From the NCBI GenBank assembly GCA_002706085.1, contig PAJO01000054.1:41115-105114 (forward strand): 64,000 bases of DNA, given 5' to 3'. Each line of letters opens with the position of its first letter. The first letter of the stretch is position 1. This document shows positions 19,521 to 27,851 of this stretch, piece after piece. The position numbers were made by a program, and so were the translations under genes. The DNA comes from Alcanivoracaceae bacterium. GTDB taxonomy: Bacteria > Pseudomonadota > Gammaproteobacteria > Pseudomonadales > Alcanivoracaceae. The notes under the pieces are model-generated. The model was not told where the DNA came from, made no database searches, and saw only the letters and a program-made list of their open reading frames with translations.

Positions 19521-20711
19521 ATGAGTGACCACGACATTGTTCTTTCGGTGGTGGACGACACGGGCCTGGAGACCTGGCTCGAGCGGGTGGTGGAAGAACC
19601 GTTCCGTCTGGAGCAGGTGAGCCGGACAGACCTGACGCGTGTCTTGCGGTTATTGGAAGCGACCACGGCCCATGTGGTGATGGTGGAAATTTCCGAAGCC
19701 GATATGGATCAGTCTCTGGCCATCATTACTGCCCTGACCAGCGCCCGCCCCTGGGTGACCGTGATTACGGTGTGCTCCCGTGCGAATCAGGAGCTGCTGC
19801 TACAGTCCATGCGTGCGGGTGCCCGGGACTGTTTTGTGGCGGGCAGTGATGCGTCTGACGTGCGCGAACGCTTGCGGCGGCACCAGTTGCTGCGGGTCGG
19901 TCATTACGATGATCAGGTACGCGCGGCCAACAGCAACCTGGTACTGGTGGCCTCTGCCAGTGATACCGTGGATACCCGGTTTCTGGCGCAGAATGTGGCG
20001 CTGGGCCTCAATCGTCTGTTCCCCGAACAGCGGTGCCTCGCCATCGATACCCAGCCCAGCGGGCGCAGTCTCTTTTATCTGGATGTCCACAACGAATACA
20101 CCCTGGAAAACCTGCTCGCCAGCCCGGAAACCCTGGACGAAACCCTGATTGGGACCGCACTGGAAGAATACCGCCCTGGGCTGCGTTTGCTGGCGGGCGG
20201 GTTGCGCCGGGATGAGCTGGAAGGGGATCGCAGTGCAGACCTCTTCATTGCCCTGAATCACTTGATGCAGATGTTTGATCGCATTGTCATCAATGTCGGC
20301 ACGTTGCAGAGCCGCCACTGGGTGCGTGCACTCGGGATTCATGCCCGCCACCTTTTGATTGCCATGCACCCGCTGGTGGATCAGGCCCATGTGGTGCGCA
20401 GTCTGGGTAGCGAGTGGCGCGCGCATCTGGGCAAGGATAGCCAGGTCAGCCTGGTAGTGGATGGTCTGGATACCCGTGTACCGCCGTCACTGGATGAACT
20501 GTCCGAGACGGCGGGGATGCCCGTTCTGGCGGGGTTGCCCATGGATTGGCGCCACCGGTTGCTGGCCATGAACACCGGCCTGCCGGTACAGGAGCAGGCG
20601 CCGCGTAGTCGTTATGCCCGTTCCCTGCAGGCATTGGTGGGCAAACTGGAGCTGGGCCAGGGTGACGTGGCCGAGCAAAGCTGGTGGCAGCGTTTGCGCA
20701 GCAAGGGTTAG
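19521..20711 (+). CDS. cpaE: CpaE/TadZ-like localisation protein with degenerate ATP site
   Basis: 396 residues. The first 130 resemble a receiver-like domain (VVMVEISEADMDQSLAIITA) that lacks an obvious phospho-acceptor pair. The second part has the MinD/ParA-like fold order (LVLVASASDTVDTRFLAQNV, then CLAIDTQPSGRSLFYL). The deviant Walker A expected here, GGxGxT/S, is missing: the loop reads SASDTVDT with no lysine or glycine pair. TadZ targets the pilus machine to a pole, and atypical members are known. Position between cpaC and cpaF supports the assignment. Confidence 0.85.
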   Translation: MSDHDIVLSVVDDTGLETWLERVVEEPFRLEQVSRTDLTRVLRLLEATTAHVVMVEISEADMDQSLAIITALTSARPWVTVITVCSRANQELLLQSMRAGARDCFVAGSDASDVRERLRRHQLLRVGHYDDQVRAANSNLVLVASASDTVDTRFLAQNVALGLNRLFPEQRCLAIDTQPSGRSLFYLDVHNEYTLENLLASPETLDETLIGTALEEYRPGLRLLAGGLRRDELEGDRSADLFIALNHLMQMFDRIVINVGTLQSRHWVRALGIHARHLLIAMHPLVDQAHVVRSLGSEWRAHLGKDSQVSLVVDGLDTRVPPSLDELSETAGMPVLAGLPMDWRHRLLAMNTGLPVQEQAPRSRYARSLQALVGKLELGQGDVAEQSWWQRLRSKG

Positions 20712-20738
20712 CCGCGCAAGAGATAACAGGAGCCGGAT

Positions 20739-21899
20739 GTGGCTGGGCGGATAGACGCAGAATACCAACAGCTCAAGGACCGTACCCATCGCTGGGTGGT
20801 GGAGCGCCTCGACGAAGAAGGTGTCGAAGTGAGCCAGGCCAACAGCGATGTGCTGGTGGAATTTGTGCGTAATGCGGTTGGCCAGCACATCGCCCTGAAC
20901 CGGGTGCCACTGTCGACCCAGGACCTGAACCAGTTATCGCGGGACACGCTGGACGAAGTGATGGGCTTTGGCCCGCTGGAACCGTTACTGGCCGACCCCA
21001 AGGTGAACGACATCCTGGTGAATGGCCCCGATAGCGTGTTTATCGAGGTGGCGGGGGTTCTGCAGAAGGCGCCGGTGAGGTTCATCAATGATGATCATGT
21101 GATCCGGGTGATTCGCCGCATGCTGGCCCCGTTGGGGCGGCGGTTGGATGAGTCCAGCCCGATGGTAGATGCGCGTCTGCCGGATGGGTCGCGGGTCAAC
21201 GCCATCATCCCGCCGCTGGCCCTTGATGGGCCCAGTATCAGTGTTCGTAAATTCACCCGAAATCATTTAAGTGCCGAGGCATTGATCGAAAGTGGCTCAC
21301 TGACCCAGGCCTGTCTCGATACCCTGATCAAGGCGGTGGAATCGCGGCGCAATATCATCGTCAGTGGTGGTACCGGTACCGGCAAGACCACCATGTTAAA
21401 CCTGATCAGTCAGCACATTCCCCGTGAAGAGCGGATTCTGACCATCGAGGATTCCGCTGAGCTGGTACTGCACCATCCCCATGTGGTGCGTCTGGAAACC
21501 CGCCCAGCCAACACCGAAGGCAAGGGGCGTATCAGTGCCCGTGAGTTGGTCGTCAATGCACTACGGATGCGCCCGGACCGGATTATTCTGGGTGAGGTGC
21601 GTTCCAGCGAAATCATTGAACTCTTGCAGGCCATGAACACCGGCCACGAAGGCTCCATGAGTACGATCCACTCCAACAGTACCCGTGATGCCCTGGTGAG
21701 GATCGAAACCCTGCTGGCGGTGAGTGGCTATGACGCCAGCGAGCAGGCCATTTCACGGCTGATCGGCTCAGCACTGGATGTGATCATCCAGTTGCAGCGA
21801 TTGCCTGATGGCCGACGGCGGGTCAGTGAAGTGGTTGCCCTCACCCCTACCGAACAGGATCCCTATCATCTGGATTACCTGTACCGGAGCGAGCCATGA
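20739..21899 (+). CDS. cpaF: Tad secretion ATPase CpaF/TadA
   Basis: 386 residues from GTG 20739 (AGGAG six bases upstream; the ATG two bases earlier is out of frame and soon stops). It is a GspE/VirB11-type hexameric ATPase. Walker A GGTGTGKT is at 210-217, Asp box LTIEDSAEL, Walker B RPDRIILGEVR, and His-box MNTGHEGSMSTIHSN follow. It powers both assembly and retraction of Flp pili. It overlaps tadB by four bases. Confidence 0.96.
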   Translation: MAGRIDAEYQQLKDRTHRWVVERLDEEGVEVSQANSDVLVEFVRNAVGQHIALNRVPLSTQDLNQLSRDTLDEVMGFGPLEPLLADPKVNDILVNGPDSVFIEVAGVLQKAPVRFINDDHVIRVIRRMLAPLGRRLDESSPMVDARLPDGSRVNAIIPPLALDGPSISVRKFTRNHLSAEALIESGSLTQACLDTLIKAVESRRNIIVSGGTGTGKTTMLNLISQHIPREERILTIEDSAELVLHHPHVVRLETRPANTEGKGRISARELVVNALRMRPDRIILGEVRSSEIIELLQAMNTGHEGSMSTIHSNSTRDALVRIETLLAVSGYDASEQAISRLIGSALDVIIQLQRLPDGRRRVSEVVALTPTEQDPYHLDYLYRSEP

Positions 21900-22816
21900 G
21901 TGCGGTGCAGCTGCTCGGCATGGCGCAGACACTCGGCATTATTGCCGTGCTGACAGTGCTGGTGCAGTTGCTGTGGTTTCGTCGTCGACAAAGCCACGTA
22001 TTGAAAAGCCGGATTCGTCAGCGACTCGAGCAGCGATCGGAGCTGGCATCCGAAGCCTTGCCGGGACGTGTGGCCGCGGGGCCGTTGGAGCGGTTTCTGC
22101 TGCGCGCGGATATCCAGTTGGGGCGCGGTCAGTTGGGCGGGCTGGCAGTACTGGTGTTTTTTATTCTGGTGATGGTCATCGTGAGCTCCGGTTGGATTCC
22201 GGCCATTTCCGTGTTTGCCCTGATGTTGGCCAGTGCCTGGCTGTATTGGCGTTATCGATTTCAACAGCAGCGTCGCATGATCTTTGAATCTTTACCGGGG
22301 ATCATGGATTCGGTGCTGCGTTACATGGATGCCGGCCGCTCATTGGAAGCGTCGCTGCAGGAAGCCTTTCACGATGCTCCACCGGTTTTTGCGCCGCTCA
22401 CGTTTCGGCTGCGCAGTGCCATTGAATCCGGGCGTGACTTTACGGGCCTGTTTGATGAGTTCGCCCGGCTCTATCAGGTTGCCTCTCTGGTATTGGTATC
22501 GATTGCCTTGCGTACATCGGCCCGTTTTGGCTCGTCGGTTCGACCGGTATTGCAACAGGTGGCCAATTCACTGCGTTCCCAGCAGGAGTTACGGCGGGAG
22601 TTTTTGGCATCCACCGCAGAAACGCGCTTTACCGCTGGGGCCTTTACCCTCCTGCCTCTCGGCATGGCGGTCTACATGATGCTGATCAACGAGAAATATG
22701 CGGAGGTCCTGCTGGATACCGCGACCGGTCACAACATGTTGATGATTGCCGGCGTGCTGCAGACGTTGGGGGTCATCGTGATCTGGCGGATGGTGCAGGG
22801 GGTGGGCCGTGAATAA
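21896..22816 (+). CDS. tadB: Tad inner-membrane platform protein TadB
   Basis: 306 residues of the GspF/T2SSF type. The N-terminal helix is MAQTLGIIAVLTVLVQLLWF, two helices lie around residues 80-120 (LAVLVFFILVMVIVSSGW), then the cytoplasmic T2SSF helical bundle (ESLPGIMDSVLRYMDAGRSL) and a C-terminal helix pair. ATGA overlap with cpaF, and tadC overlaps its 3' end by eight bases, so the three are translationally coupled. Confidence 0.92.
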   Translation: MSAVQLLGMAQTLGIIAVLTVLVQLLWFRRRQSHVLKSRIRQRLEQRSELASEALPGRVAAGPLERFLLRADIQLGRGQLGGLAVLVFFILVMVIVSSGWIPAISVFALMLASAWLYWRYRFQQQRRMIFESLPGIMDSVLRYMDAGRSLEASLQEAFHDAPPVFAPLTFRLRSAIESGRDFTGLFDEFARLYQVASLVLVSIALRTSARFGSSVRPVLQQVANSLRSQQELRREFLASTAETRFTAGAFTLLPLGMAVYMMLINEKYAEVLLDTATGHNMLMIAGVLQTLGVIVIWRMVQGVGRE

Positions 22817-23684
22817 TGCCTTGCTGGTGATGGCCCTGTTGTTGTCTCTGCTGTCGTTGTGGCTGCTGGTCAAGGCGCATCATTGGGAATGGCAGAGTCG
22901 TATCAGTCAGCGTTTACAGGATCAGAATAACGCGGGTGCTCGCTCAGGCACGGAGTCGCGCAGAGGGCTGCGTCAACTCGGAGACTTTCTGACAGAGTCA
23001 TCAGTAACGGCCAGCGACTTTGAGGAGATTCGGCTGGCGTTGGCAGGGATGGGGAAGAGTCGAGAACAGATTCCCTTGATCTATCTGGTGGCTTGTTGGC
23101 TGGTACCGGCACTGGTCTCATTCGTGAGTTTTCTGTTGTTTGGTGTCATGGGTGGGGTGATCGGTTCGGCGTTGGCCTTTGTGGTGCCTCGCCGCTTGAT
23201 CCGCGGTATGGGGGCGCAATCGGAGTTGCGTCAGAACCTGGAGGCGGTAGAGCTTTGTCACATGACTCGCATGCTGATGGAGGCCGGACTGTCGCTGGAG
23301 CGGGTGATGCGCATTATCGGGGTACAGGGCCGCCCCCTTTTGCCCGTACTGATACATCGCATTGACCGTTTTAACCGGTTGATGCAGTCCGGCGCCGAAC
23401 GTAGCCAGGCGTTGGATGAGCTGGGCCAGAACAAGCGTATTCCGGTGCTGCGCAGTTATGTGGTGCTGATGAAACAAAGTAGCCAGCTGGGGGCCGGGGT
23501 GTCTGTCAGTCTGGACCAGATTATCGCCGAAGCGCAGAACGTGGAGCGCAATCGTATCCGCGAGGAAACCAATCGCATCGGCGCGAAAATGACGGTGGTC
23601 ATGATGGCGTTCATGCTGCCGGCATTGTTTATTTTGATTGGCGGGCCTGCGGTGATTTCCATCGCAGATGCCCTCACACGATAG
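22809..23684 (+). CDS. tadC: Tad inner-membrane platform protein TadC
   Basis: 291 residues from GTG 22809, with an N-terminal membrane helix (ALLVMALLLSLLSLWLLVKA), a central helix pair, a T2SSF domain (ELCHMTRMLMEAGLSLERVM) and a C-terminal helix (MVVMMAFMLPALFILIGGPA). It pairs with TadB to form the platform driven by CpaF. Coupled to tadB by overlap. Confidence 0.92.
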   Translation: MNNALLVMALLLSLLSLWLLVKAHHWEWQSRISQRLQDQNNAGARSGTESRRGLRQLGDFLTESSVTASDFEEIRLALAGMGKSREQIPLIYLVACWLVPALVSFVSFLLFGVMGGVIGSALAFVVPRRLIRGMGAQSELRQNLEAVELCHMTRMLMEAGLSLERVMRIIGVQGRPLLPVLIHRIDRFNRLMQSGAERSQALDELGQNKRIPVLRSYVVLMKQSSQLGAGVSVSLDQIIAEAQNVERNRIREETNRIGAKMTVVMMAFMLPALFILIGGPAVISIADALTR

Positions 23685-23706
23685 GAAGCAAAAGGGTAGG
23701 GAGTCG

Positions 23707-24381
23707 ATGATGCGAGGCTGGGTGTGCGCAGTGGTGGTGATGCTGGCGGGGTGTGCCCATCAGTCGCCGGAACAGGCAGCGTCGGAAACGGTGGATCTGG
23801 ATAACATCGTTTGCAAGAGCGCCCTGCAGCCGGAGCAGAAAGTCGATCTGGAAATGGTCGACACCCTGATGGCGAAGGGCCGAAACCATGCGGCTCTGGC
23901 CCGGCTGGAAGGCAAGCCAATGAATGCACTGGATCATTGGTTGCGCTTTGGCCAGTTGCTGGCAGCCTCTGGCAAGCTGGATGAGTCCGAAGCGGTGTTC
24001 CGCGCCATGGTGAATCAGTGTGGTGACGGCCGAAGTGAGCATGGCCTGGGCATGGTGTTGCTCAAGCGCAATCAGGTAGTGGCATCGTTGGGGCATCTGG
24101 AAAAGGCTCGCAACCTGGCTCCCGCTGCTGCCCAGGTTCGAAACGACTACGGTTATGCCCTGTTGCTGGTGGGTCGCTATGACGATGCGGCCTTCGAGTT
24201 GCGCACCGCATTGGAGTTGGCCAACGGTCAGGGACCGGTACGCCAGAATGTGGCGGTAGCTTACCTGTTGACCGACAATGAAAAAGGCCTGCAGACGCTG
24301 AAAACCGAGTACGGTTTTTCGGCCGATGAAATGGCCTATGCCGAAAAACTGCGTGAGCAGTTCGGGAGGGTAATGAAATGA
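23707..24381 (+). CDS. tadD: Tad assembly lipoprotein TadD (TPR repeats)
   Basis: 224 residues from ATG 23707 (a second ATG follows directly; GGGAG upstream). Lipobox VMLAGC puts Cys at about residue 16. TPR-type repeats follow: WLRFGQLLAASGKLDESEAV, HLEKARNLAPAAAQVRNDYG and YALLLVGRYDDAAFELRTAL. It acts as a pilotin or scaffold for the secretin in the periplasm. It overlaps the next gene by four bases. Confidence 0.88.
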   Translation: MMRGWVCAVVVMLAGCAHQSPEQAASETVDLDNIVCKSALQPEQKVDLEMVDTLMAKGRNHAALARLEGKPMNALDHWLRFGQLLAASGKLDESEAVFRAMVNQCGDGRSEHGLGMVLLKRNQVVASLGHLEKARNLAPAAAQVRNDYGYALLLVGRYDDAAFELRTALELANGQGPVRQNVAVAYLLTDNEKGLQTLKTEYGFSADEMAYAEKLREQFGRVMK

Positions 24382-24650
24382 AGCGATGGTTGTTATGCCT
24401 GTGTCTTCCTGCCACGGTGATGGCTGCGGAGCCCCAGCAGCAATACCTTTTCGGCGTGTCTGATCAGGTGGTCAGCAACCCGCCGAAAACGGTGACCGAC
24501 TGGCTGCTGGATCAACAGCGCGACTCCCGTCAGGTAGAAGAAAGCGAACTGCCAGCACCGCTCTATGTTGACAGCCAGCGGCGCCTGGCGGACTCCTTCC
24601 GTACTGCGATTCCGGAAAGCTTCGGTGAACAGACCCGGGACGACAACTAG
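24378..24650 (+). CDS. Small exported Tad-locus protein (DUF3613-like)
   Basis: 90 residues with a clear signal peptide (RWLLCLCLPATVMAAE). The mature part has TDWLLDQQRDSRQ, then YVDSQRRLADSFRTAIPESF, which resembles by recall the C-terminal pattern of DUF3613 proteins found in Tad loci. Role unknown. ATGA overlap with tadD; the 3' end overlaps the likely start of tadG. Confidence 0.75.
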   Translation: MKRWLLCLCLPATVMAAEPQQQYLFGVSDQVVSNPPKTVTDWLLDQQRDSRQVEESELPAPLYVDSQRRLADSFRTAIPESFGEQTRDDN

Positions 24651-26418
24651 CTTTCAGCGCGGCGCGATCAGTGTGGTCACGCCGCTGCTGCTATTGCTGA
24701 TCGTTATCCTCTCTGTGCTGGCGCTGGATGGCGCGCGCCTCTTTGCCTTGCGTAGTGATATGCAGGCGCAGGTCAATGTGGCGGCCCAGGCCGGCGCGTC
24801 GGCGACCCAGAGCTGCGGAGGGTTGGCGCCTTCTGTCTCCACAGTGAGGCAACGGGCTCTGGCCGCAGCTCGGGCCCAGGGTTTTACTGGCGAGGATGCT
24901 GACTTGTTAGTTCAGGTTGGCGTGATAGAGGATGCGGATGATGACGGCGTTCTTGCGTTTGATGCGGTTAACTTTATAGAAGAAAGTAACGCTGTTCTGG
25001 TGTCTCTCACGCGAAGCGAGCCGATTTCCTTGCTGTTGCCGCAGTCGACGTTTGGTTCTCTTGACTTGACGGTGAATGCGGCGGCCAGAAAGGAGGTTGT
25101 TGCAACGATTAGTGCAGCCGGTGGGCTGGCCAGTGTAGGCGGGGATGGCACGTTACTGGGGGGGCTGTTGGGTGCTGTGCTAGGGCAGCCCGGGTTCGCA
25201 TTGGATCCTACCAGTTTGAGCAGCCTTGAAAACGCCACCGTTCGACTGGGGGACCTGCTAACCGATCTCGGGGTTAATCAGGTTGTAGATTTGTTGCCTC
25301 TGGATGCGGATCAGCTAGCCTCTGCGTTAGGTGATGTTGCTGGTTTGGCCGGGCCGGTTGCTGACCTTCTTGATGATATTGCTGCCGCACCGGGTATCGA
25401 AACCATACAGATCGGCGATGTGATAGACGTTGTCGAGAATGCGTCCGTACCGGATGACAGTGAGTTTCCGATATACGATCTGGTAATCAGTCTGGTGTTG
25501 AATATCGCCGAGCAGCAACAGGCAGGATCCGATGGTGTGATCGCCTTACCTGTGAATATCAGCAGCCTTTCCATTCCGCTGGTGGCCAACATTGAGGCTG
25601 TGGATTTATCCCTTCATGTAGGTGAGCCCCCTACAGTGAAAATCGGCCCTGCCCGGCAAGACAAGGATGGACACTGGCGGACTCGATTTTATGCTCCCGA
25701 TATTACCTTGCAGTTGACCGCAGAAGCGGAACTTCTGCCAATCAACCTGGGCCCTCTGTTGGAGTTTTCTCTTGCTGAGTTGGATGTGCCGCTGGCGGTG
25801 AATGCAGGTGGCGGCGGGGGCGCCTTGGTGGCTGCGGATTGTGCCAGTGGGTCAGGCAACAGTGTAGAGCTTACGGTCGAGGTTGAACGGGAGGTAGCCC
25901 GTATCGTCACGGGCTCCCTGGACTCGGACGGTAGTCTGATCGCGGCTCCTCTCGATGCCAATGTGGGACGTTTACGTTTATTGGGGCTGCCAGCGCTTAA
26001 TGGCATTCTGCACCTCAATGCCGAAGTGGACGGAACCGTACCGGGCGTCACGGAGACTGTTACGATGGATCCCCGGTATAACCTCTATTGTGATCCTGTG
26101 GACGGTTGTGACGAGATTGGCTACAGCGATGAAGGGGACGGTGTCTCGGGGCTTGATCTGGATATTGTGATTAATGAAGCGTCACTGCTGGAAACCAGCC
26201 TGGGCAGTTTGAACCTGAATCTGCTGCTTAACCCGATTGTGGATCTGGTAGAAGGGTTGCTGGAAACGGTGGTGGAGAGCCTCGGTGAGGCGTTGATTAA
26301 CCCCTTGCTGAGGACTCTGGGGGTTGGATTGGGTAGTATTTCGGTGAATGTGTCAGCTGCCAGCCAGGATTCTGTCCAGCTGATAGAAAATATCGCGGTG
26401 GTAGGTGCAGAGGAATAG
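24625..26418 (+). CDS. tadG: TadG-like protein of the Tad locus
   Basis: About 597 residues from GTG 24625 (GGAAAG seven bases upstream); an ATG at 24565 would add 20 residues inside the previous gene. The N-terminal segment SFQRGAISVVTPLLLLLIVI and LDGARLFALRSDMQAQVNVAAQAGA is the TadG/TadE-type membrane entry with the conserved alpha-helical run. The long remainder is acidic and rich in Val/Leu/Asp, with few cysteines, two of which (YCDPVDGCDEIG) sit close together. Probably a minor pilin or surface-exposed adhesin component. Last gene of the cluster, followed by a terminator. Confidence 0.85.
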   Translation: MNRPGTTTSFQRGAISVVTPLLLLLIVILSVLALDGARLFALRSDMQAQVNVAAQAGASATQSCGGLAPSVSTVRQRALAAARAQGFTGEDADLLVQVGVIEDADDDGVLAFDAVNFIEESNAVLVSLTRSEPISLLLPQSTFGSLDLTVNAAARKEVVATISAAGGLASVGGDGTLLGGLLGAVLGQPGFALDPTSLSSLENATVRLGDLLTDLGVNQVVDLLPLDADQLASALGDVAGLAGPVADLLDDIAAAPGIETIQIGDVIDVVENASVPDDSEFPIYDLVISLVLNIAEQQQAGSDGVIALPVNISSLSIPLVANIEAVDLSLHVGEPPTVKIGPARQDKDGHWRTRFYAPDITLQLTAEAELLPINLGPLLEFSLAELDVPLAVNAGGGGGALVAADCASGSGNSVELTVEVEREVARIVTGSLDSDGSLIAAPLDANVGRLRLLGLPALNGILHLNAEVDGTVPGVTETVTMDPRYNLYCDPVDGCDEIGYSDEGDGVSGLDLDIVINEASLLETSLGSLNLNLLLNPIVDLVEGLLETVVESLGEALINPLLRTLGVGLGSISVNVSAASQDSVQLIENIAVVGAEE

Positions 26419-26451
26419 TGGTTGAATCTGCTTTCGATACTCACGAAAAAT

Positions 26452-26481
26452 AAAAAAACGGCCGCTGAAAGCGGCCGTTTT
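26452..26481. terminator. Bidirectional terminator between tadG and desA
   Basis: The stem ACGGCCGC / GCGGCCGT with a five-base loop has an A-run on the left and a T-run on the right, so it can end transcription of both convergent genes. Confidence 0.92.
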
Positions 26482-26485
26482 GATA

Positions 26486-27673
26486 TCAGGCGGTGGCGTG
26501 CCGGTAACGGGTCAGCTGGTCGGCAAAGTCCTGCAAGGCAGCGATGCCGGATTCGCGGGCATCGTGATACCACTGCTCCAGCGCTTCCACCATTTCGGTG
26601 GAGTTACGGCTGGGCTGGGACCAGATGTCCTGCAGACGCAGGCGGAACTGGTAGATCGCGTGCAGGGTTTCGTTGCTGTCGGTGAGGCTGGCCAGTCGTT
26701 GCTGCTGAGTCGGTTTGATCAGAGACACATCACGGTGCAACAGCGCATGGGCGCGAGCGTAGAGTCCGCGCGTGGCTTCACAGGCACGCTCTCGCTCCTG
26801 TTTGAAAACCGGTGCAATCACAGACTTGCGGTAGTTGGCCATCACCTGAAAACGGTGTTGCATCACCCCGCGCAGGGCGTCCAGGTCGATACTTTTGGCG
26901 TCACGGTCGATGACCGGCTTGGGCGCCACCTTTTTCACTTTGGCCAGCTTCAGTATTTCAAACAGGCGAATCCAGGCCCAGCCCGCATCGAACTCGAAGC
27001 GGCGAACGGACAGCTTGGCCGAGTTCGGGTAGGTGTGGTGGTTGTTGTGCAGCTCTTCACCGCCAATCAGGATGCCCCACGGAGAAATGTTGCGGCTGGC
27101 GTCGGCGCATTCGAAATTGCGGTAACCCCAGAAGTGGCCAATGCCGTTGATGACGCCGGCCGCGAATACCGGGATCCACATCATCTGTACGGCCCAAACG
27201 GTGATGCCGGACACGCCGAACAGGGCCAGGTCGATCACTGCCATCAGGGCAATGCCGCCCATGGGAAAGCGGGAGTAGACGTTGCGTTCCAGCCAGTCGT
27301 CCGGGCAGCCAGCGCCGTATTTGGCCAGGGTTTCCTGGTTTTCGGCTTCTTCGCGGTACAGTTCGGCACCTTCACGCAGTACCTTCTTGATGCCTTTCAC
27401 CTGCGGGCTGTGCGGGTCGTCTTCGGTCTCGCACTTGGCGTGGTGTTTGCGGTGGATCGCGGTCCACTCGAGGGTATTCTGGCCGGTGCTCAGCCACAGC
27501 CACAGGCGGAAGAAATGCTTCAGGGCCGGGTGCAGGTCCAGGGCGCGGTGGGCGGAGTAGCGGTGCAGGTAGACCGTGACGCTGACAATGGTCACGTGGG
27601 TCATGGCGAGGGTCACCAGGACCAGCTCTCCGAGGCTCAGGCCCAGCAGGCCGTTTTGAATGAAATCAAGCAT
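26486..27673 (-). CDS. desA: Membrane fatty acid desaturase (DesA / delta-9 type)
   Basis: 395 residues from ATG 27673. The three histidine boxes of di-iron desaturases are intact: HRYSAH, HRKHH and HNNHH. The membrane segments surround them. The sequence closely recalls P. aeruginosa DesA (PA0286), which inserts a double bond into acyl chains of membrane phospholipids (TAIHRKHHAKCETEDDPHSP). The C-terminal 130 residues, beyond the last box, are helical and charged, longer than in plain delta-9 enzymes. A start at 27721 is possible; neither has a good ribosome site. Likely adjusts membrane fluidity. Confidence 0.92.
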   Translation of the reverse strand: MLDFIQNGLLGLSLGELVLVTLAMTHVTIVSVTVYLHRYSAHRALDLHPALKHFFRLWLWLSTGQNTLEWTAIHRKHHAKCETEDDPHSPQVKGIKKVLREGAELYREEAENQETLAKYGAGCPDDWLERNVYSRFPMGGIALMAVIDLALFGVSGITVWAVQMMWIPVFAAGVINGIGHFWGYRNFECADASRNISPWGILIGGEELHNNHHTYPNSAKLSVRRFEFDAGWAWIRLFEILKLAKVKKVAPKPVIDRDAKSIDLDALRGVMQHRFQVMANYRKSVIAPVFKQERERACEATRGLYARAHALLHRDVSLIKPTQQQRLASLTDSNETLHAIYQFRLRLQDIWSQPSRNSTEMVEALEQWYHDARESGIAALQDFADQLTRYRHATA

Positions 27674-27851
27674 GGGGTCGCACAATAAAGAATCGGAGTG
27701 GCTATTGTGCCCAGTCGCCATGACGGGAAGAAGACGCAGGATGGGTCAAATTCGGACTTTCTGGCCAATGGTTGACCGTGGGGATAGGCGGTGGGGCTGC
27801 AGAGCGTTACCTCAACCGGCATCCTGATCGCGCAAAACGGCCGGAGGACGG

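Noticed and set aside
26480..27688. Long rightward reading frame (402 codons) opposite the desaturase
   Set aside because: It is the complement of desA, which carries all three histidine boxes. The antisense translation has no recognisable domain and arises from high-GC codon bias.
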